NCBI GenBank assembly: GCA_023247955.1
Contig: JAHFFL010000043.1
Coordinates: 1 to 8,012 of the forward strand
Length of the DNA: 8,012 bases
DNA from: Candidatus Omnitrophota bacterium
GTDB lineage: Bacteria; Omnitrophota; Gorgyraeia; 2-02-FULL-51-18
Reading direction: 5' to 3'
In this document: positions 1 through 6,467 of the stretch, in pieces
How positions within the stretch are numbered: position 1 is the stretch's first letter
Layout of the letters: each line of letters opens with the position of its first letter
Notes under the pieces: model-generated
What the model was told of the DNA's origin: nothing
The model's database searches: none
The model's input: only the letters and a program-made list of their open reading frames with translations
Position numbers and translations under genes: made by a program

Positions 1-858
1 AAGTGGGGAGAGCGCTACCGGGACATCGCGACGGCTTACGGCACGGAAGTCAAATCTTATGAAAAGGAGTCGGGAGAGGCCTTTACGCCGGCGGAGGTGG
101 AGAGGGCGCTGAAAGAGCACCCGCGCGCGAAGGCCGTTCTGATCACGCTTTGCGAGACCTCCACTGGCGTGCGGCACCCGGTCCGGGAGATCGCGGCGGT
201 GACGTCGAAGTCGGGCGCTTTGCTTTTTGTGGACGCGGTCAGCGGGCTTCTCTGCGATCCGCTCAAGATGGACGAGTGGGGCGTGGATGTCGTGGTCTGT
301 GGAAGCCAGAAGGGGTTCATGTTGCCGCCGGGCCTGAGTTTTGTGGCCGTGAACGAGCGGGCGCAAGCCGCCATCGCCCAATCGGATCTGCCCAAATATT
401 ACTTCAATTTCAGCGAAACGATTAAGATGATCAAGAAAAACGACACGCCATTTACGCCGGCCGTGGGGCTTATCCGCGGGCTGGACGAAGCGCTTGCGAT
501 GATCCTCGCCGAAGGCGTGGAGAATATATGGAGGCGCCACGCCGAGGTCGCCCGCTGGGCCCGCGAGCAAATGACCTCGCTGGGTCTTCCGCTTTTGGCG
601 AAGGCCCCGTCGGATGCGCTCACCGCGGTGCGGATGCCGGAAGGAATCGTCTCGGGAGACGTGATTAAAATCATGAGGGACACGCATCATGTGGTGATGG
701 CGGATGGTCAGGGGGAGCTTCACGGGAAGATTGTCCGGTTTGCCCACATGGGGGCGGCCTGCACGACAAACGACGCGCGGCGCGGGTTTGAAGCGTTTTG
801 CAGCGCGATGGGAAAAGTCGGTTTTAAGGCACGGCGCACGCTGCCGGTCACGGAGTGA
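1..858 (+). CDS. Class V aminotransferase, alanine/serine-glyoxylate (pyruvate) type, 3' part
   Basis: A pyridoxal-phosphate aminotransferase whose 5' end lies outside the window. 285 residues are visible and the stop is TGA at 856-858; relatives are about 380-390 residues, so roughly the first 100 are missing. Seen: the DAVSG motif whose Asp (codon 232-234) should pair with the PLP pyridine nitrogen; GSQKG with the Schiff-base Lys at codon 310-312; an ETSTGV segment near 157; TPFTPAV near 448; and a C-terminal GKIVRFAHMG whose Arg (codon 736-738) is the expected substrate-carboxylate ligand. These fit the alanine-glyoxylate / serine-pyruvate aminotransferase family, which moves amino groups between Ser, Ala or Asp and glyoxylate or pyruvate in the cytosol. 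The exact substrate cannot be read from sequence. It lies 7 bases before serA, so a role in serine metabolism, possibly as a phosphoserine aminotransferase in place of SerC, is a reasonable inference. Family call is firm; substrate is open. Confidence 0.9.
   Translation, partial: KWGERYRDIATAYGTEVKSYEKESGEAFTPAEVERALKEHPRAKAVLITLCETSTGVRHPVREIAAVTSKSGALLFVDAVSGLLCDPLKMDEWGVDVVVCGSQKGFMLPPGLSFVAVNERAQAAIAQSDLPKYYFNFSETIKMIKKNDTPFTPAVGLIRGLDEALAMILAEGVENIWRRHAEVARWAREQMTSLGLPLLAKAPSDALTAVRMPEGIVSGDVIKIMRDTHHVVMADGQGELHGKIVRFAHMGAACTTNDARRGFEAFCSAMGKVGFKARRTLPVTE
852..855 (+). promoter_or_regulatory. Ribosome binding site deciding the serA start
   Basis: GGAG overlaps the aminotransferase 3' end, 10 bases before ATG 866. 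It supports 866 rather than an upstream in-frame start at 704, together with loss of family similarity upstream of 866. Confidence 0.5.
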
Positions 859-865
859 ACCTCGA

Positions 866-2479
866 ATGACCACCGCCACTTTAGCCAAGAAAGAATCGAT
901 CAAAATACTTGTCTGCGACGATCTCGCGGAAGAAGGTCTTGCGCTTTTCCGCCGCGAAAAAAATCTGCAGGTGATCGTGAAGACCAAGCTGCCGGTTACC
1001 GAACTCAAGAAGGAAATTACCGATGTCGACGCTTGCGTCGTGCGCTCGGGCACCCAGATCACCAAGGAGATCATCGCGGCCGCCAAGAAGCTTAAGGCCA
1101 TCGGCCGTGCCGGCGTAGGTCTTGACAACGTGGATGTGGAAGCGGCCTCCAAGCGGGGCATCGTCGTGATCAACACGCCGGGCGGCAACACCATTTCCGC
1201 CGCCGAACACACCTTTAGTCTGCTGATGGCGATGGCGCGAAACATCCCGCAGGCCAACGAATCCATCAAGCGAGGGGAATGGGAGCGCAAGAAATTCACG
1301 GGTGTGGAGATGTACGAAAAAACCCTCGGCGTGATCGGGCTCGGGCGTATCGGCACCGAGGTCGCCAAGCGCGCCCAAGTCTTTGGGATGCGCGTAATCG
1401 CCTACGATCCTTTTTTGAGCGTGGAAAGGGCGAGCCAGATCGGCGTGGAAATCGTGAGTTTTAACGATCTTTTGAAACAATCGGATTTCCTGACGCTTCA
1501 TATGCCGCTGGGCGCCGACAACCGCCACATGATCGGCGAAAAAGAAATCGCGAAGATGAAGAAAACCATCCGTATTGCCAACTGCGCCCGCGGGGGGCTG
1601 ATCGATGAAGCCGCGCTCGCGAAAGCGCTGGATTCCGGAAGGATAGCGGGCGTGGCACTGGATGTTTTTGAGGAAGAGCCGCTTAAAGATTTGACGCTGG
1701 TACGTAAACCTGCTGTCGTGGCGACGCCACATCTCGGGGCCTCCACCGAAGAGGCGCAGATCGCGGTCGCGGTCGACGTCGTACAGAGCATTATCGATTT
1801 TTTTCAGGGCAAAGGGACCAAAAACGCGGTGAACCTACCGTCTGTCGATCCCGAAGTCCTGGAGCAGATCAGCCCGTATTTGCGGCTGGCAGAGAAACTG
1901 GGTGCCTTGCAGGCTCAGTTGATGGAGGGACAGATCCTGCAGGTGGATATCCAGTATTCGGGAAGGGTCGCGGAGCTGGCGACCACTCCGATCACGGTGT
2001 CCGTCATCAAAGGGCTTCTTTCCCCCATTCTCGCGGAAACCGTCAATTACGTGAACGCCCCGCTTTTGGCCAAGGAGCGCGGGATCAAGATTCTCGAGTC
2101 CAAATCGTCGACGGCCGCCAGTTATTCCAATCTGATTCAGGTGGAAATCAAGACGGACAAAAGAAAAAACAGCGTGGCCGGGACGGTGTTTACGCCCGAA
2201 GACGCCCGAATCGTGAAGATAGATAATTTCAACGTAGAGGCGGTGCCCGAGGGGTACATGCTGCTTATTTCAAACCGTGACGTCCCGGGGATCGTCGGCC
2301 AAATCGGCACGCTTCTGGGAAACAACAAGATCAACATTGCCGGGATGACTTTAGGACGCGATAAGCTTGGCGGGGAAGCCAAGACCCTTTTGAAGATTGA
2401 CAGCGCTTTGTCCGAGAGTTTGATCGCCGAGATCAAGAAGGCGAAAAACATCCTGGACGCGAAATTGATCAGGTTGTAA
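866..2479 (+). CDS. serA: D-3-phosphoglycerate dehydrogenase, long form with ACT domain
   Basis: Oxidises 3-phosphoglycerate to 3-phosphohydroxypyruvate with NAD+, the first step of the phosphorylated serine pathway, in the cytosol. 537 residues, the usual length of the long form (about 525-530). Domains: split substrate domain about 12-105 and 295-325; NAD domain about 106-294 with GLGRIG (158-163) and the cofactor Asp181; intervening (ASB-like) domain about 330-455; C-terminal ACT domain about 463-537. Catalytic residues visible: Arg242 in NCARGG, Glu271 in DVFEEEP, His289 in TPHLGAST. RAGVGLDNVD (81-90) is the family substrate-side motif. ATG 866 was chosen because GGAG (852-855) lies 10 bases upstream and the protein then begins as the family does; the frame stays open back to 704, but that would overlap the aminotransferase by over 150 bases with a basic, unrelated 54-residue leader. 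The ACT domain suggests feedback by serine (family knowledge). The stop abuts purA directly. Confidence 0.97.
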   Translation: MTTATLAKKESIKILVCDDLAEEGLALFRREKNLQVIVKTKLPVTELKKEITDVDACVVRSGTQITKEIIAAAKKLKAIGRAGVGLDNVDVEAASKRGIVVINTPGGNTISAAEHTFSLLMAMARNIPQANESIKRGEWERKKFTGVEMYEKTLGVIGLGRIGTEVAKRAQVFGMRVIAYDPFLSVERASQIGVEIVSFNDLLKQSDFLTLHMPLGADNRHMIGEKEIAKMKKTIRIANCARGGLIDEAALAKALDSGRIAGVALDVFEEEPLKDLTLVRKPAVVATPHLGASTEEAQIAVAVDVVQSIIDFFQGKGTKNAVNLPSVDPEVLEQISPYLRLAEKLGALQAQLMEGQILQVDIQYSGRVAELATTPITVSVIKGLLSPILAETVNYVNAPLLAKERGIKILESKSSTAASYSNLIQVEIKTDKRKNSVAGTVFTPEDARIVKIDNFNVEAVPEGYMLLISNRDVPGIVGQIGTLLGNNKINIAGMTLGRDKLGGEAKTLLKIDSALSESLIAEIKKAKNILDAKLIRL

Positions 2480-3763
2480 ATGAATACGGTGGTGGTCGGC
2501 GCCCAGTGGGGCGACGAAGGCAAAGGCAAGATTATCGACATCCTGTCCCGCGAGGTGGATTATGTCGTCCGTTACCAGGGCGGCAATAACGCGGGGCATA
2601 CGGTCGTCAAAAAAAACGGCCAGTTTGTCCTCCATCTGATCCCCTCAGGGATTTTTCATCCGAAGGTGCGCTGCGTGGTCGGAAACGGGGTCGTCGTGGA
2701 CCCCAAGGCCCTGCTTGAGGAAATCGAGGCGCTTCGAAAAAAAGGAGTGTCGATACGCGGCCGCCTTTTTATCAGCGAACGGGCCCACCTGATACTTCCG
2801 TATCACCGGATCTACGACCGCTTGAGGGAAGAGAAAAAGGGTTTTATCCGTATCGGCACGACGGGCCGCGGCATAGGCCCGAGCTACAGCGACAAGGCGC
2901 TGCGGTCCGGCATACGCGTCGTCGATCTCTTTGACGGGCCGCTTTTTCGGGAAAAACTCCAAAAGAGTCTGCGGGAGAAAAATGAGATTTTCAAAAAGAT
3001 CTACTGCGTCCGCGGGTTTTCGTTTCAGGACATCTGCGACGAATATCTGGGTTATGCCAAAAAGATAAAGCCGTTCGCGGTGGACACAGCGCTTCTTTTG
3101 AACGAAGCGATGCGAGCGAAAAAGGCCGTTCTCTTTGAGGGTGCGCAGGGCACGCATTTGGACGTGGACCACGGCACTTATCCGTTTGTGACCTCCAGCT
3201 ACGTGATTGCCGGAGGCGCCTGCGTCGGCGCCGGCGTCCCGCCCACCGCAATTCACCGCGTGATAGGCGTCGTCAAGGCCTATACCACGCGCGTGGGCGA
3301 GGGGCCTTTTCCGACAGAGTTTAATGAGCGTTTGATGGATAAGATTCGTCAAAAGGGCAAGGAATTCGGAGCGACAACGGGACGTCCCCGTCGCTGTGGG
3401 TGGTTTGACGCGGTGCTGGTGAGGTACTCGTGCCTCGTGAACGGTATCGATGAGATCGCGGTGACCAAGCTTGATGTACTGGACGATCTCGAAAAGATCA
3501 AGATTTGCACCGGTTACCGGTATCGGGGAAAAACATATAAAAATTTCCCGGCGTCACTGACTGTCTTAAAAGAAGGAACTCCGGTTTACGAGGAGCATCC
3601 GGGCTGGCTGAAAGATACCAGCCAGGTAAAAGTTTTTTCCGCTTTACCGCTCAACGCCAAGCGGTATCTGAAGCGGCTTTCCGCGCTGTCATCGGCGCCC
3701 ATTTCCATTTTATCCGTTGGTTCCCACGAAAACCAGACCGTGCGTCTCCCCATCCGCAGATGA
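2480..3763 (+). CDS. purA: Adenylosuccinate synthase
   Basis: Joins IMP and aspartate using GTP to give adenylosuccinate, the committed step to AMP; cytosolic. 427 residues, normal for bacteria (about 430). Seen: GAQWGDEGKGK (7-17) with the catalytic Asp12 and the P-loop-like turn; NNAGHTVV (36-43) with the catalytic His40; TTGRGIGP (127-134); QGTHLDVDHGTYPFVTSS (223-240); GEGPFPTE (273-280); GATTGRPRR (297-305); the guanine-binding TKLD (329-332). Near the C-terminus the usual GPxR element is replaced by GSHE (414-417), so the conserved Pro and Arg are absent there, although the flanking SVG and QT match. The ATG follows the serA stop with no gap, and only a weak AGG (2471-2473) precedes it, so translation probably depends on ribosomes finishing serA. 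The stop overlaps the uppS start by 4 bases. No truncation or frameshift. Placement between serA and uppS is unusual compared with Bacillus or E. coli. Confidence 0.98.
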   Translation: MNTVVVGAQWGDEGKGKIIDILSREVDYVVRYQGGNNAGHTVVKKNGQFVLHLIPSGIFHPKVRCVVGNGVVVDPKALLEEIEALRKKGVSIRGRLFISERAHLILPYHRIYDRLREEKKGFIRIGTTGRGIGPSYSDKALRSGIRVVDLFDGPLFREKLQKSLREKNEIFKKIYCVRGFSFQDICDEYLGYAKKIKPFAVDTALLLNEAMRAKKAVLFEGAQGTHLDVDHGTYPFVTSSYVIAGGACVGAGVPPTAIHRVIGVVKAYTTRVGEGPFPTEFNERLMDKIRQKGKEFGATTGRPRRCGWFDAVLVRYSCLVNGIDEIAVTKLDVLDDLEKIKICTGYRYRGKTYKNFPASLTVLKEGTPVYEEHPGWLKDTSQVKVFSALPLNAKRYLKRLSALSSAPISILSVGSHENQTVRLPIRR

Positions 3764-4479
3764 AAAATACCTTGCCCCGGCACATTGCGATTATCATGGA
3801 TGGAAACGGGCGGTGGGCCAAAGAGCGTGGCCTGCCCCGCGTAGCTGGTCACAAAGCGGGAGTAGAGACGGTGCGGGAAATCGTCAAGGCTTCGCTGGAA
3901 TTGGGACTGCCTATTTTGACGCTCTATGCGTTTAGCCAGGAAAATTGGAAACGCCCAAAAGAAGAAATTGATGTCTTAATGGATCTGCTTGATTTTTTTA
4001 TCCACAAAGAGATTCATCGACTGAAGAAGGAAGGCGTGCGCTTGATGACGATAGGGCGTATCGAGGCGCTTCCCGCCAAGACGCTGGACAAGGTAAGACA
4101 GGCCGTGGAAGCAACCCGGGGCAATGACCGGCTGATTCTCAATATTGCGCTCAACTACGGCGCCCGCACCGAGATCCTCGACGCCGTGGGCTGTTTGCTG
4201 GCGGAGGTCAAAGAAAATCCCGGACGGTTCGGCGGCAACGGATTTTTGACCGAAGAGCTTTTTTCCGAATATCTTTACACCCGGGGACTGCCGGACCCGG
4301 ACTTTCTGATACGCACGAGCGGCGAGATGCGGCTGAGCAACTTTCTTTTGTGGCAGCTGTCCTACGCGGAGATTTACATCACGAAAAAATACTGGCCTGA
4401 TTTTAAAAAAGAAGATTTCAAAAAAGCGATCCGAGAATACCAGCGCCGGGAGCGCCGCTTCGGGGATGTCAAGGGGTGA
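3760..4479 (+). CDS. uppS: Undecaprenyl diphosphate synthase (cis-prenyltransferase)
   Basis: Condenses farnesyl diphosphate with eight isopentenyl diphosphates in cis to make undecaprenyl diphosphate, the lipid carrier for peptidoglycan and surface polysaccharides; a soluble enzyme working at the inner membrane face. 239 residues, family range 230-255. Seen: MDGNGRW (13-19) with the catalytic Asp14 and Arg18; RVAGHKAG (27-34) with Arg27 and His31; AFSQENWKRP (57-66); NYGAR (132-136), usually NYGGR; and the C-terminal DFLIRTSGEMRLSNFLLWQ block (181-199) with the diphosphate-binding Arg185 and Arg191, then Glu204, the expected Mg ligand. The ATG shares the ATGA of the purA stop and has no purine-rich ribosome site in front, so it is probably translated by termination-reinitiation. 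The stop overlaps the cdsA GTG start. Product chain length (C55 or shorter) cannot be fixed by eye; C55 is assumed because the neighbours are cdsA and dxr and no other copy is visible. Confidence 0.97.
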   Translation: MKNTLPRHIAIIMDGNGRWAKERGLPRVAGHKAGVETVREIVKASLELGLPILTLYAFSQENWKRPKEEIDVLMDLLDFFIHKEIHRLKKEGVRLMTIGRIEALPAKTLDKVRQAVEATRGNDRLILNIALNYGARTEILDAVGCLLAEVKENPGRFGGNGFLTEELFSEYLYTRGLPDPDFLIRTSGEMRLSNFLLWQLSYAEIYITKKYWPDFKKEDFKKAIREYQRRERRFGDVKG

Positions 4480-5288
4480 GCCCGCGTTTGTTGAGGAGGA
4501 TCTTGACCAGCGTGGTCCTTGTCGGCGCGACGGCGGGCACGCTTTTTTGGATGTCGCCCGTGTATTTTTGCCTGCAGGTGACTCTCTTTATCGCGCTGGC
4601 GTTGTACGAATTCTTAAGTCTACTCAAAAACGCCGACATCCCGGTATACCGGGTCTTTGGGATCGCGATGGGCGTGATGATCCCGTTGGTCGTAACGCTG
4701 GAATTCGGCGTCACGGAGTCGGGAGAGGTGCTGTTTCTGGTTTTCGGATGCCTGTCGCTTTTTGTGCTGCAATTTTTCAGAAAACATAATCCACAGGCGC
4801 TGGTCGGGATTTCGCTGACGCTGTTCGGCATTCTGTATGTCAGCTGGTTTCTTAGCTTTTTGATTAAGATACGTTTTTTGCCGGACGGCATGATTTGGGC
4901 GGCCTATCTCCTGGCGGTCACGAAGGCCGACGATATCGGCGCTTATTCGATCGGCTCGCTGTTTGGCCGCCATAGCCTGGTGCCGCACATCAGCCCTAAA
5001 AAATCCGTGGAGGGCGCCGCGGGCGGGCTTTTGGCAAGCGTGCTCGTGTCCGTGGGGTTGGGGCCGTACCTGCCGATTTATTTCGGCCCGGCGCACCTGG
5101 CGTCGCTGGGATTTATCCTGGGTCTTGTGGGGCAGATCGGTGATTTATCGGAATCCCTGATGAAACGGTTTTGTAACTCCAAGGATTCCGGCGAGCTACT
5201 GCCCGGGATGGGCGGGATCTTGGACGCGGTGGACAGCATTCTGTTTACGGCGCCGATTTTTTATTTTCATTTAAAAATTTATTTATGA
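4476..5288 (+). CDS. cdsA: Phosphatidate cytidylyltransferase (CDP-diacylglycerol synthase)
   Basis: Converts phosphatidic acid and CTP to CDP-diacylglycerol, the precursor of all major bacterial phospholipids; a polytopic inner-membrane enzyme. 270 residues with about eight hydrophobic segments (roughly 10-24, 30-50, 60-76, 85-101, 108-130, 181-197, 205-222, 252-268). Seen: KADDIGAY (150-157); SPKKSVEG (173-180), the family SPKKTxEG box; and the CDS signature SLMKRFCNSKDSGELLPG (227-244). Signature deviation: the usual PGHGGxxDRxD reads PGMGGILDAVD (243-253), so His becomes Met and Arg becomes Ala while both Asp residues remain. GTG 4476 was chosen because it forms a GTGA overlap with the uppS stop and gives the family N-terminus with RRILT; a good AGGAGG lies inside the gene (4494-4499), but the next starts after it would remove that conserved segment. 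The AT-rich 3' end overlaps the dxr ATG by 4 bases. Confidence 0.95.
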   Translation: MSPRLLRRILTSVVLVGATAGTLFWMSPVYFCLQVTLFIALALYEFLSLLKNADIPVYRVFGIAMGVMIPLVVTLEFGVTESGEVLFLVFGCLSLFVLQFFRKHNPQALVGISLTLFGILYVSWFLSFLIKIRFLPDGMIWAAYLLAVTKADDIGAYSIGSLFGRHSLVPHISPKKSVEGAAGGLLASVLVSVGLGPYLPIYFGPAHLASLGFILGLVGQIGDLSESLMKRFCNSKDSGELLPGMGGILDAVDSILFTAPIFYFHLKIYL

Positions 5289-6457
5289 GCGGGACAACCG
5301 TGAAAGAAACCGTCACCATCTTGGGGTCCACCGGTTCCGTTGGGCTGAACACGCTCGACGTGATCCGGGCTCACCCCGGCCGTTTTCAGGTTGCGGGACT
5401 GGCCGCCGGCGCCAAGCTTGACGCCCTCGTGCGACAGGCCGAGGAGTTTTCGCCTAAGGCCGTTTATCTGCGCGAAGAATCCGCCGCATCCGTCGTTTCC
5501 AAAAAGTTCGGCCGCCGCATCCGGACTTTTACAGCCAAAGACGGCCTGCATGCTTTTTCGTCATTTCTAAATTCCGATATCCTGGTCGCCGCGACCAGCG
5601 GCACCAGCGCGCTCCTTTCGGTGATTGGGGCGATACGCGCGGGTAGGAAAGTGGCGCTTGCGAACAAGGAGATTCTCGTGATTGCGGGGGCGCTGGTGAT
5701 GTCCGAGCTCAAGGAAAATCTCAAGGCGTCGCTTATCCCCGTGGACAGCGAACACAGCGCGATCTTCCAGTGCCTTCAGGGGCACTTGCTGGAGGGCGTT
5801 TCGCGGCTCATCCTCACGGGTTCCGGAGGTCCTTTGAGGGAAATTCCAAAGCGCCGCTTCGGGCGTCTTTCCAAGGAGACGGTCATCAATCACCCGAAAT
5901 GGAAAATGGGAAAAAAGATATCGGTAGATTCGGCAACGCTGATGAACAAGGGGCTTGAGCTGATTGAGGCCTCCTGGCTTTTCGGGTTGCCGGTGGAAAA
6001 GGTAGAGGTGTTGATTCACCCGGAGGCGTTGATTCATTCGATGGTGGAATTTACCGACGGGGCCGTGCTGGCGCAACTTGGCGTGACTGACATGCGGCTC
6101 CCGATTCAGTACGCGCTGTCGTTTCCGAAGCGGCTGTCTTCCCCGGAAATGAAAATCGACTGGTCGTCCTTCAAGACGCTCAGTTTTTCAATGCCCGACC
6201 GCGGGAAATTTCCATGCCTGGACATCGCCTACGAGGCGGCCAAGCAGGCCGGCAGTGCGCCCTGCGTCTTGAGCGCCGCTGACGAGACGGCCGTGGGCGC
6301 CTATCTCGACGGCAAAATTCGTTTCATTCAAATCCCGAAGATTATCGAGCAGGTACTTTCCCGCCACCACCGCGCACTGAACCCGGACCTCGGCCAGATC
6401 CAGTCGATTCACGAGTGGGCCGTAGAAGAAACCAGAAGACTATGCCTGAGTCAATAG
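5285..6457 (+). CDS. dxr: 1-deoxy-D-xylulose 5-phosphate reductoisomerase
   Basis: Converts DXP to 2-C-methyl-D-erythritol 4-phosphate with NADPH, the first committed step of the MEP isoprenoid pathway; cytosolic and the target of fosmidomycin. 390 residues, usual length 380-400. Seen: NADPH-binding GSTGSVG (14-20); ALANKEI (124-130); VDSEHSA (153-159) with metal ligands Asp154 and Glu156; GSGGPLR (179-185); the active-site loop HPKWKMG (203-209); VDSATLMNKGLE (214-225) with the third ligand Glu225; and IHPEALIHSMVEF (244-256). Small deviations: the C-terminal NAANE-type motif reads SAADE (330-334) and GSGGPFR has Leu for Phe. All catalytic residues are present, so it should be active. ATG 5285 overlaps the cdsA stop (ATGA); the preceding 25 bases are A/T with no ribosome site, so translation is probably coupled to cdsA. 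It supplies the isoprenyl units that the upstream UppS polymerises. Confidence 0.98.
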   Translation: MSGTTVKETVTILGSTGSVGLNTLDVIRAHPGRFQVAGLAAGAKLDALVRQAEEFSPKAVYLREESAASVVSKKFGRRIRTFTAKDGLHAFSSFLNSDILVAATSGTSALLSVIGAIRAGRKVALANKEILVIAGALVMSELKENLKASLIPVDSEHSAIFQCLQGHLLEGVSRLILTGSGGPLREIPKRRFGRLSKETVINHPKWKMGKKISVDSATLMNKGLELIEASWLFGLPVEKVEVLIHPEALIHSMVEFTDGAVLAQLGVTDMRLPIQYALSFPKRLSSPEMKIDWSSFKTLSFSMPDRGKFPCLDIAYEAAKQAGSAPCVLSAADETAVGAYLDGKIRFIQIPKIIEQVLSRHHRALNPDLGQIQSIHEWAVEETRRLCLSQ

Positions 6458-6462
6458 AAGGG
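6456..6462 (+). promoter_or_regulatory. Ribosome binding site deciding the rseP start
   Basis: AGAAGGG overlaps the dxr stop TAG (6455-6457). It stands 5 bases before ATG 6468 but only 2 before GTG 6465, which favours the ATG as the rseP start. Seen directly; its use is inferred. Confidence 0.6.
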
Positions 6463-6467
6463 CCGTG

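Noticed and set aside
704..865. N-terminal extension of SerA by 54 residues
   Set aside because: The extra segment overlaps the aminotransferase coding sequence, is Arg/Gly-rich without family similarity, and ATG 866 has its own ribosome site.
881..1732. 283-codon open frame on the minus strand opposite serA
   Set aside because: It lies wholly opposite a well-conserved gene, is rich in His/Arg/Asp/Phe in no recognisable domain, and is explained by GC-biased codon use removing stops from the antisense frame.
2645..3352. 235-codon open frame on the minus strand opposite purA
   Set aside because: Opposite the conserved core of purA, with no recognisable motif; a shadow frame of biased codon use.
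4640..4653. Perfect 14-base palindrome CCCGGTATACCGGG inside cdsA
   Set aside because: A given 14-base perfect palindrome has probability 1 in 4^7, so about 0.5 are expected by chance in 8 kb; it sits in coding sequence with no partner site.
5567..6076. 169-codon minus-strand open frame opposite dxr, and a similar 159-codon one at 7188-7667 across the rseP-proS junction
   Set aside because: Both have low-complexity His/Arg/Gln-rich translations with no domain, and one crosses a gene boundary; antisense shadows.
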